Positions 24,970-35,500 of a stretch of DNA of 64,000 bases are shown here, one piece after another. Positions within the stretch are counted from its first letter, which is position 1, and the number at the start of each line of letters is the position of its first letter. The notes under the pieces were generated by a model. The model did no database searches, was not told where the DNA came from, and saw only the letters and a list, made by a program, of their open reading frames with translations. This DNA is from Kryptolebias marmoratus (lineage: Eukaryota > Chordata > Actinopteri > Cyprinodontiformes > Rivulidae). The DNA lies in the NCBI RefSeq assembly GCF_001649575.2, contig NC_051430.1, positions 19,340,296-19,404,295 on the forward strand, written 5' to 3'. The position numbers and the translations under genes were made by a program.

Positions 24970-24975
24970 AATAAA
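24970..24975 (+). terminator. polyadenylation signal of gene A
   Basis: AATAAA 221 bases after the stop codon, downstream of the AU-rich element. Confidence 0.75.
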
Positions 24976-26021
24976 AACAGTCAATTCAACCTAAACATGG
25001 TTTGGTTTCAAAGCTGCTCTGTGCAATGTTTGATTGTCCAGCAGAAAAAAAAAAAGTAAGGTGTCTTTATGGACACTTGAATATTTTAACCATAATGATT
25101 CAGACTTGATGTTAACTTCAAACAAACTTAAGCTTTTAGACTGCGATTAGAAGTTTTGAAATCTGTTTAAATTAAAGATAAAGGAAAAAATAGATTCATC
25201 TATGACATCTCTTCAGGAATTTCCCATCAAATCCAGCCGTACTGTAGATGTAGCTCATAATAATGGCCGCCCTTTCTCCGACCGCTCGGTAAAAAGGGTC
25301 TGTAGCCGGTGAGCCGGGTCGTACAGTTTGGACATTCAGGTCTTTACGCTGCTGTTCAGGTTTTTTGTTGGCGTTTCTCAGACTTTCACATTAACAGGAT
25401 AATTAGCACTACTTTTCCTGTTGGTGGTTTTGATGTTTTCACTGACTGATGTGGGTTCTTTCCAGGTACTCAAGGTTTCCTCCTACAGTCCAAAAACACC
25501 TGTTAGATTAACTGGAGACTCTAAATTACCCTTAGGTGTAAATGCTTTGACCCTGCAGCGAACTGACGACCTGTCCTGGATGTACCCCCACCTGTCGCTC
25601 ACCAACCACTGGAGAGAGGCACAAGCCCCACTTGACCCTGAACAAGATTGACAGGTACAGAAAAGAGTCAAGTCTATGTAACATGAAACATAGGCAACAA
25701 ACTCAAATACAAGGATCACAGAAAACAAACAACCACATCCTGACAGTAGGCCCCATTACATTCCTTTTTTCAGAAAAAGACCCAATTTAATCATCTTCAT
25801 ATCTTTATACTGATGGTCTTTAGACTGATATTAGACAGAAAGATAGAAAACACCCTTTATTAACCACAACATTTTGAACAATTGAAGTTAATTTGCATTT
25901 AATCTGATTGAACGGGGGTGCAGTTTATCTGAAACTCCAAAGAGTAAAACTGAGTCAAGGGCAGTTTTTCCTGTGACAGTCATACGCAGAGGAAAGTGTA
26001 ATTGATTTTTATCTCAAGAGG
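24976..26021. other. intergenic interval between cytokine-like genes A and B
   Basis: Apart from the repeat fragment at 25468-25645, no gene is visible in this spacer. Confidence 0.6.
25468..25645 (+). repeat. old interspersed repeat between genes A and B
   Basis: Matches the pattern of a very common fish repeat: tcctacagtccaaaaacacc, then taactggagactctaaatta, then ctgacgacctgtcctggatg and taccccc. Decayed; class (SINE or LINE 3' part) unclear. Confidence 0.55.
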
Positions 26022-26028
26022 TTTAAAA
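26022..26028 (+). promoter_or_regulatory. TATA-like element of gene B
   Basis: TTTAAAA 74 bases before the ATG, similar in spacing to the TATA box of gene A. Weak evidence alone. Confidence 0.4.
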
Positions 26029-26101
26029 GGGATCTTTAAAAGATGAATGACAGAAAAGCATCACATCAGAACTCTGCTGTGGACTGAAGACTCCTGCTGT
26101 C

Positions 26102-27264
26102 ATGGATTTCCGTGCTGGTAAGGATCTTGTTTGGGCTGTGAAACACTGAGGCTCTTCCATGCTGGTTACAGATCATGAGCAGTCTCTCAGTGCATGTGTC
26201 CCTTCAGTTCTAATTATTATCTTGTGTGTGTTTGCTCTTGTCACCGCTGTAGGTCTTATCTTGGTGTGCACACTTTTTGCACGAGCATCCTGCAAGCCTG
26301 TCAGTGATGAAGCAAAAGACGAGGCCTTGACCTCCACCATCGAATCCTTGATGAAGGCGATACGGAGCGCGCTGCACCACCTCGTAAGTCTTTTTATGCT
26401 TAGTTTGAGTATCAAACTTTAATGTGTATGTATTTTTTTAATTAAGAAAACTTAGCATTAACTGTTGACCTTAAATACAATGTATATTTAACAACCGTTA
26501 GAAGATCTTGTAAACTTTAAAAACAGATGATAAATGAGCGTTCTCACCTTTTGTTTTTGTTAATTTTATGATAACAAAACGTGATAAAGAGCATGTCTAG
26601 AGGTCGACCAATAAGTTTTTTTATGGCCGATGCAGTTTTTCAGAAATCCAGTCAGCCGCAGGCTGATAAACACCTCTAATTTTATTTTACGCTTTGGACT
26701 ATATGTATAGCAATAATTGTTGACCTTGAATAACATGTATATTTAACAACCTTTAGAAGATCTTGTACACTTTAAAAACAGATGATAAAAGAGCGTTCTC
26801 ACTTAAAAACAACAAACTGAGGAAGCTGGTTTTCTTTTCGTTTTCCTAATTATGTTTGCACACGTTTATCTCTAAGCATTGCACATCATATGAATTTATT
26901 ATGATCTCAAATAAGCAGTTGACAATATTTTTGTGTTTCCCCTCAGTCTGCCCCGGAGCTGCTTCCCAACACCTCCTGCAGCTCCCTGAACATGACGGAG
27001 CAGCTCGGACCCGAGCAGCAGCCTCTCGCCGCTCACATCTCCACCTTCCGCTGCTACATGCAGGAGTTGTCTGAGCTCATCCCCGAGCTGTCAAAGGGGC
27101 TCAAGACAAATGTGCAGTTACTGCAGAACATGGAGAACCTACAGGGCAACCAGACGGTCCCCACCACCTGCAGCCTGCCCAGCTTCGAGCAGCAACTGGA
27201 TTTTTATGTTTACGCCAAATGCTTTCTGCAACTTGTGCAGAAGAGACTGACCAAGTCAAAGTAA
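26102..27264 (+). CDS. candidate secreted type I cytokine B, 169 aa (tandem neighbour of A)
   Basis: Three exons: 26102-26117, 26208-26383, 26947-27264, with the same architecture as gene A (five-codon exon 1, phase 1 then phase 0, final exon largest). Residues 6-29 form a long hydrophobic leader. The mature chain probably begins near C34. It has cysteines at 34, 75, 100, 139 and 156, sequons at N72, N79 and N132, and amphipathic helices (TSTIESLMKAIRSALHHL; LAAHISTFRCYMQELSELI; LDFYVYAKCFLQLVQKRL). Some AUUUA motifs follow the stop. Sequence similarity to gene A is low by eye, so common origin is inferred from position and exon phases. The leader could instead act as a signal anchor. Members of the IL31/M17/LIF group are the leading candidates; a search is needed to name it. 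Confidence 0.72.
26464..26802 (+). repeat. interspersed repeat with flanking duplication in intron 2 of gene B
   Basis: A core at about 26595-26690 (agaggtcgaccaataag, then ggccgatgcag, then ggctgataa) is bracketed by two close copies of one segment (26464-26547 and 26714-26802; shared words aacaacc, tagaagatcttgta, aaaacagatgataaa). A reverse-oriented relative lies at about 39765-40075. Probably a non-autonomous DNA transposon family. Confidence 0.6.
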
Positions 27265-27365
27265 AGATGTTGTGTTGTTGCTGACTATTTATTTTTAACA
27301 ACCATAAATTATATTTATATTTAAGTTATTTTTTCTACTAAATATTCATTCAGAAACTGATATTT

Positions 27366-27371
27366 AATAAA
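27366..27371 (+). terminator. polyadenylation signal of gene B
   Basis: AATAAA about 100 bases after the stop codon, in an A/T-rich 3'UTR with scattered ATTTA motifs (27282-27330). Confidence 0.7.
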
Positions 27372-27407
27372 AATTAAATGATAAAACGTTGAGTTTGTTC
27401 TTGTGTG

Positions 27408-27413
27408 TTTATT
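27408..27413 (-). terminator. mlxip: candidate distal polyadenylation signal of mlxip
   Basis: TTTATT on the plus strand is AATAAA for mlxip. It would give a 3'UTR of about 2.1 kb and an mRNA end only tens of bases from the 3' end of gene B. Confidence 0.45.
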
Positions 27414-29505
27414 GTGATTCAAAGTCATTTAAGGCATTTTAAACCATGTTGCATGTAGACATCAGAGAACTCGGAGAACACTCATACATACAGCATAAGA
27501 AAATGTTTTTTTTGCCCTTTAAAACACACAAAACAGAAATATAAGAAACAACATGCAGATCCCATCTGCAGAGATATACTGTACAACATCAGTAAAGGCA
27601 AACAAAAAGGGGAAATTCAACCTGTTTTAATCATTCAAAAATGACTGAATGAGAGAAGAAAAAGCAAACAACATCCTCACACAAACTTCCAATCAAAGGG
27701 GATAAAATTGGAGCTTTTTCATGCAATTATTCAATAAAAAAAATCACTGCAAAGAGAAAAAACATAATCATTTGTAGGCAACAATAAAAGCATTCAAAAG
27801 GTGCGTTTTCTTTTCCAAAAATGCCAATAAATTATTTTAGAGTCTACAGGATATTTTAAAGTCCCCATGAAATCAAATGTGTGGTTTGAAAGTTTGAATA
27901 TAGATGTATAATTTTCCAATATTTCAGGTCTTATATGAAATACAAAAACCTTGTAAGTATTTCTAACATTATTTTGGGTGTGATCATTTCCTAGAATAAT
28001 AAATTCTTGAAGCAGAGTAAAGATTGATGCCTGATCAGACTTTTGGAAGGAGAAACTAATGAAAAGACTTCAGGTGATTTCATCAGGACTTCAATATTTA
28101 ACCAGCAACATTGTGAAACACTGCTGTATACCTTTCTGGTGCCAAATCTTGATCAGTCCTTTCTGCAGGTAAATCCCCTCATAGAAACACCAAAACTCCC
28201 ATTCAAAGACCCTTTAAACCACATAATAATAATAATAATAAATAAAAAACTACTCTGAAAAAGGCACAAAAATCAAATGAAAATCGTGCCTTTTGCTTCT
28301 GTAAACTCCCAGCTGTTCTTCAGAAAGAGAAAAGAAAATACCCCTCCCCCCTAAAAAAATAAACCAAAAACAACTAAACCAATCACATCTGCCTGAGGAG
28401 TGACGAGCAACAAATCAAAAACAAGAAACACATCAGCCTCCACTGACTACAGGTAAAAGGACACTTGACTATAAGGCTGATGGATGACGGCTAAATCTGC
28501 ATCTTTTTCCCTGAATTTGTCCACAGAGTGCTTCATCAAACGTCTGTAATGCTCTTCAGTGATGAATCAGCTCCTCTTCAATATGGCTTTTTGTTGAGCT
28601 ACGGTATAAATTAGTGTAAGAAGAGCAGAAAAAGCACGTGTAAACCAGTCCGTGTGATGGAGCGCCTCTTTCTGCTGAGGAGGATCTTAATTTGTTCAGT
28701 TCAATGCACAATAATCTTACACACCAAAGTAGCCCTGAGTCATCATCAAAGAAAAGAGCCGGTTGAGTGATACTGTAGGTAAAGGTATATTATTGTCGGG
28801 AATAATTTGGCTCCATCGGGCTGTTCAAAAAAATAAAGATCGACTGCATTGTGTTGTAGTTTAAAAAAGGCAACAAAAACAAACAGGCAGAATGTGCAAA
28901 AGGCAGAAGTTGAAAGTGGATGGAGAAACTACAAGATAAGTTCTAGTGTTAAACAGATAATCTAGCATTTTCCTGAGTAAATGAGGGATGTGAAGAGAAA
29001 TGGAGCAGAACTCTCTCGCGACATGACCTTTCTCAGGTTATCTACATGCTAATATTGAGTCTTTAAAAAAAAACAAAAAATAAACAGGCCTCCATTAAAA
29101 CTACAGTTCGAGTCTCCACATGTTTAAAACCAAACAATCCCACATTTATCTCCTGGTAAAAAACATTTTCATTCTGAACAAACATTCACTCATTCCCTTT
29201 TTAAACACTTTTTTTTCTTCTTTTAAAACCTCAAGAAACACCTTTTCCATGTTGTTGTTTAAAACTAAAGTACCAGCTTGTTGAAAGTAGTCACTGCATC
29301 GTTTCCGTCAGCCGACACGCAACAAAACAAAAGAGCGACCGTCACGTCCTGAGTGAAAGAAACCCCAGTCCCACGTAGCGTTTTTCTTTTCTTTCTTTAT
29401 TCCTCTGGGAATTTTTGCGGATTGGCGGAAGACAAGGCGACCTTCTTGAATGTCTTTCAGGAACGACAAAAGTTTTCCTGAACTGCTGATATATAAAAAA
29501 AGTGT
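27414..29505 (-). other. mlxip: probable mlxip 3'UTR
   Basis: About 2.1 kb without open frames, splice-coherent exons or recognisable repeats, directly downstream of the mlxip stop. Long 3'UTRs are normal for MLXIP. Confidence 0.5.
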
Positions 29506-32500
29506 TCAGATGACCTTCGGGTCACCGGTGTGCGTGACGGCCTCGACGGCTTCTTTAGGCAGCAGGAAGGGATCGGTCAGAATGGACGTGGTGGTGGACA
29601 GCTGACGGAGCGTACTCAAAACCACTGAGAAAACAAATGAAAATAGAATAAACATGAATGAATTTAGCTCACACAGCAGATAATCTCTATTCAGCAATCG
29701 AAGAAATAAAAGGTTACGATGTAGACGGATATTTACTGCAACAAAAACACTTCAAAGTGCTGCTAAGTGGCAGACAAATTCCTTATAAATATATTTTTTA
29801 TTCACTAAACCTGCATCGAAAGTTTTTTATCCACATTCACAGCAGAGCAGAAAGTCTGTTCCACAACATGAGGAATAATGAGCGTATTTTTTTTTTTCTT
29901 GTAGTTTCCTAAAACAGCTTCCTCCTTCATCTGAAAGTCAGACACATAGAAGGGCTAATCTGTGGGCTGAAAAACAGACGTAAATGCAAAACATAAATTA
30001 CTAAAAGGTTTCCACGGAGAGGACGGAGAGTTTGGGAAACCCCTTTCACATCATACAGAAACTAACTTCTCTCATATTGCATTAATAAACACAACAACAC
30101 AACCGTAAAGTCAGAAAAAATGTTTTGTTAGAAAAAGCAAACTCACTTAGGGGACAAATTATTTTAAATTACTTCTCTATGGTTACGTTTATCTCCAGTA
30201 TTGCTATTTTGTAACTTATGTTTAGCTGACACTATAAGTTTCCCACCCATTATCGATAAAGGCTGCCCTGACCTAGATTTGAACCAATGACATTAAAAAC
30301 GCTTTTAGCTTTTCTAAAATACACAAAAACTCTGAATGTTAAGATGTATACCAGTGGGGTCCAAACTTTGTCATATGTGGGCCAAAATCCTCAAGTTGAA
30401 AGTACCAGTTAGTATAAATTACTAAAAGGTATAACTTTTATTTTATTTGTGACTTTTGTTTTCTTTTTAAACTCTCATAAACAATGAAAAGACACAAACA
30501 AAAGTGTACTGACTTAGGTGGAAAAAATCCAAATAATCTAAATTGTTGTAGATCCAAACGGAGAAAAACCGTTGCAAACATTTATCTTTAAAAAGAAAAA
30601 CAAACAAACATTAAATTCTTTACATTTGTTGGGTTTAATGCTTTTGTTTTCTTGTGTTTGGAAAGTACGGTGGCCCTGAAGTGCAAAGCACATTAACAAA
30701 TCACTAAGCACAAGTAGAAATTTAAAAACACAACATATTTAAAAACACAACGACCATAATCTACAGGAAGAGGTAGGTATCAGTGGGAAACACGAGACAT
30801 CTCTGATTGGACAACGGCACCGTTTGGCTTTTGGATCAGAAGTTATTCTGTTTGTAGCACGTTTTTGAAATGTTCCCGGTGACCCAAACGTAAGACTTTT
30901 TAAATCCATTTTTAAACCTAAAAATTATACAAAAACTATACTTAAAACAAGCCAAAAGGTGTCCATTTGCATCAGCCTCTCTAAATTATACCACTTTTAA
31001 TTTGTAGTTTTGGGCCGCACAAAATCCCTCTGAGGGCCGCAAATAGCCCACGGGTTGAACTTTGGAGACCCCAGATGTGTAAAATGACTAATGGACATTT
31101 AAGGGCAGATTTACAATTAATAATTTACTAGCTGGACAAATTGAATAAATGAATTTAAGAAGATAATGTCAATAATTTAAAACAAATGTGTCATTTTCCT
31201 TTGATCTAATGACACAAACTCAAAGCTGAATAATTTCCTTTTTGCAAAAATGAAAAGCCCTTCCCCCCCATAAGCTGCAAGTCTACAACCGGATGATGTC
31301 AATCTTGTCATCATCAACTTTTATCTGCCACCAAGCGTAATGCTAATGGTCAGGAACAAAAATATATTACTTTGACGAGTGAGAAGGGTGGAAAAGCTTT
31401 CAGTAAAGCCTTATTAACATGACTGGAGCGACCCGATCTGCTTAAAAACCCCTGTTGTGTCATGGTAACTGAGTAAAATCCAGGAAAACACAAACAGAGA
31501 TAGCCGAAGAGTCAACGGTGAAAATCCCTGCAACTGGAACAAAGTCTTGTCGCGATGACTGCAAACGAGCACTCACACACACGGCGTGGGCAGATTTTAA
31601 CTGCACAGACATTTTAATGTAAAACAGCCACACTGAGTGAATTAATCACACCGCATTGAGTTGAAAACAAGTGATATTATTTTACTTACTGGGTCTGAGG
31701 ACAGGGAGGGAGCAATGATTCTCGAGCCACTGCAGCGTGGTCTGATACAGCTCTGCTTTGCTCGTAGTTGACACCATCCCATTGAACGACTCAAAGAGGG
31801 GCCTGATAATGATGCTGAACTAAAACAAAGCAATAAGGTCAAGGAAGATTTAACATCAGAGAGAGACGGACATGCAGCCCTGCAATACAAATAACTAAGC
31901 AGCAAGTTCTGCACGCATTAATGCCCAGAAAAAGAAGAAAAAGAGCTGAGATTCAACAGCTTTGTCCTCTACAGAAACACTGGAGTTGCATCTTTTTAAG
32001 TCCAGTGATTGAACCTTTTTAGTGCAAGAAAGGTGCTGAATAATGCAGAAAGTCCATCATTCAGTCTATGCAGCATATTAAGGGTAGGGATCGAGACAAG
32101 CTCAAAAACAGCAGGAACACCGTTTGTAATAATGCCCCGTGATGCAAACAGGATGCTTAAAAAGCAGCTGCTAACACTGAAACGATGAAGGGGCGTTATA
32201 AACAAACATCACTTCTGATAAATGGCTTTAGTCCAGTCAAGAACTGATGCTAAGGATTCAGTGATCCTCATCAAGATTTGAGATCAGAGACTCGCTACAA
32301 ACCAGGATTAAAACTCCCTCAGTAGAAAACGTGTCCATCTTCAGTGCTTCATTAAAACAGGAGAGAGAGAGTGATTAAAAGATGACTTGAAAACAGGGCA
32401 AACTCAACAGACAGAGAGGAGAACAGCAGCAGTGTTGGCACTGTGGTCATCAGAACGCCAATCACTCTCACATATTTCGGACATGTCGTAAAAACTCATT

Positions 32501-35500
32501 TTTACTCTTTGGCATTTAATTGATGTATTGTTTTGTGCTTAGTTTTATTATTTGTGTTATCGTTCTTGTACAGCACTTTGGTGCAGTTTTATACCTGTTT
32601 TTAAAGTGCTATATAAATAAATTTGACATTGACAGGTCCAAAGTTAGCACCATTCTGGGACAGCGTCTGTCAAACTATTAGGAGGATATTGGGTTATGTC
32701 ATTCCTAGGGATCCCAAAATGGACTCATTTTTTTCACGACGGTGGTCACAGGCACAAATTACTCACTGCCACAAATGTAGTGACACCCCTCTGTCACAAG
32801 ATCTGGCAGGAGAGTTTCTCTGCTGCAAAGGGGGAAAAAAACCAACAAAAAAACCCCAGCAAAAACACAGAAACAGTTTGCGGATTTCCTTGGCAACAAT
32901 ACATGATGCAACAAATGTTCAGCGCCTGCGGGCAGCGCCGCTGATTATCTGACCCCGCGATCTAAACTTCAAAAAGGTATCTCATCAGAGCTGTGAGAAC
33001 AGAAGCACATCAAGAGATCTACTGTGGCTACAAGGATTACTGGTGATGGACGAACTGAGTCACTCCTGAAGTGACTCACTAAGTGAAGAGTAGACGGTGC
33101 TTTGCACAAGAGGCACCTTTCCGCAGAGCGAGGTAGGGGACTCCTTCCTGAAAAGCTTGATAAACATCAAAATACTTTTTTTAAAGATAAAACGTAGCTA
33201 ATAACAATGTAACAGCAAAGCTTTCTGTTTGTGAGTGAATGTGTATAATCTTGACTACATCCCACATCACTATTATTTGAATTATCCATGTTTTTAATAA
33301 ACAGCAGAAAGAGTAGGGTTTGTCTTGTGGAAGGATACGATCCAGAACTTCCAGTTCTGAAGAGTGCGGGTCTTTACGTACTCGTTGAACTTCTCCTGCA
33401 TGTGGTCGGAGCGATTCCGCTTCATCGGCACGCCGGTCGCAGGAAGCTGCTCCTGACACAAGCTGCGATTAAACGGCGAGGGCAGACACAAAGAGAAAAT
33501 GCTTTAACGAGTCCGGCTTTTGCACACGTTCATGAACATGTATTGTGTTAAAGTTTTCAATCACTCCTAATGTCTTTATACTTTGCTTCTGAGAGGTCAG
33601 GCTGTTTCGTAATCTTTTAAAAGTAATAATTCTGGCTTTCTGATGGTCTTTCTAAAGAGTTCTTTGGGACTTTGGCTGCTTTAAATGTATTCTGCACATC
33701 AAATTTTGACCTACTGTGTATATACTGCTTTTAGTTTTATTGTGATTACATGAGCAGTTGTAACATAAGCAATTTCCCTTTGAAATTAATAAAGCTAATC
33801 TGATTTTAATTGGCTGTCTAGTCCCTGACAGCATATTGTGCAGCGTGGAGTTAAAATGAACAATAAACAAATGAAGAACAAAAGTGTCAGGCCTAAAAAA
33901 AAACAAAAAACAGAACCGCCTCTGAAAGTCGTTAAGAAATAGGAGAAAAGATCCTGCTATGACCTGAAACAAGACACGAGAGATGCATCATCCTTCTGCT
34001 GATCAACTGTACGGCAAGTTTTTAGATATTTGCTCTTGTTTGTGCTAAAGTACTATTTTATGTGTCAAACTGTGTTATCTTTGGTACTTTTGTTAGCTTC
34101 AACTAAAAGATATAAACATAAAATACAGGAAAATCTGAAAAGCTAAATATAAAAGTAAGGGATGAGTCAGGACTTTTGCAGAGTGCAGTATATGATGTTT
34201 TGGATTACCTGATAGAAGTGTTGAGCTCCTCTATCTCCTCTCGTAGTCTCCTGACCTCTTCCTGTATCTGATGCCTTTCCTGCTGGAGCTTCCCAATGTG
34301 CTCCACTGCCTTCTGCAGCGTGACTGCATTCGTAATCTGAAGGAAGAAAGTCAAGGCAGAAAACACAAACCTTGGAATAAGCACCACGTAATCCCAGTAA
34401 CATAAGATTTATATCAGCAGACCTACGTTCGATTGGGACTTCAGAGTGGGAACAAGGTTGCCGAGCGTCTTAAAGCCAATATTTATGTTGCATCGTCTCT
34501 TTTGTTCAGCAGATATGTGGGTCGTCCTCCGGTTCTGTCACACACCAGTGAAAATATCGGAGTTATTAATGAGTGTTTCGTATATGAGAGAGAAAAAAAA
34601 AGATGTTGCTGAACATGAAGGGTGGAGTTTATTCATTCGAACCTGTGAAGAGCTAATAAAAACTGTAACACAAACCTGATTGTGTTCGTTCTTTACCAGA
34701 GCTGAGCTGCTGCTGATTATTGCCTGGGGACTGGGAACTTGATCTAATCCACAAGGTGAGCCTTGACTGGACCCTGGCTGACTGTGAACTGCAAAGAGAA
34801 GAAGCACAAAAGACTTCTGTTCTTAGGAAGAAGCAAGCTTAGAGTCTTGAGAAGCTGTCGTCTTGGAGAGAAATCTCACCGGCACCAGGGGAGGTGTCTT
34901 TCTGACTTTTTTGGCCAGTAGAAAATAACTTCTCTTCTAGGACAGTGGGCTGAGGAGACTTCTGTGTATGAGGCAATCCAGAGGCCTGAAATACAAGGAT
35001 AGTTATTAGGAACTAATAACTGATCATCTTTTTCACAACTGGCTGATTTGCAGAATAAAATGAAGTCATACCGCTGCAAAATGGGATGCAGTAATGACCA
35101 CACCGGTGGTAGGTGGGGATGTACCAAATACAGCACTGGGATGACCTGGGAAAGGGGCTGAGAGGATTTGTGTTCATTCATATTTTATCAAAAACAAATC
35201 ATAGATCAGTTGTCACTTTTGACAGATTCATTGGTACAAAACGTCAGCTTTGAGAAAATGTAAATCAGACCAAGTAATTTGTAAAAATCGACTGTTTTAA
35301 TAAAAATAAAAGCTGAATAGCCGAATAAGAAAAGCTTGAGTGCCACCTTGTGAAAGTTAGATTAAAACAGCATACTTCTACTCTCAGATCAATCAACAAA
35401 CAAGTTTTTAAGAACGCCGCTGACCTGGGAAGATGAGGTGGGAAGAAGGGAGGGTGTTAGCCGGAGCAAACCGTTGCACAGGACGGACTTTGCTGGAAGT

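Noticed and set aside
26159..26422. Start of gene B at 26159 without splicing
   Set aside because: Splicing from the 16-nt exon at 26102 gives the same frame, a proper signal peptide and a match to gene A architecture; kept only as an alternative form.
32623..32952. 109-residue plus-strand frame in an mlxip intron
   Set aside because: Begins in a LINE-like tail, no domain, no splice partner.
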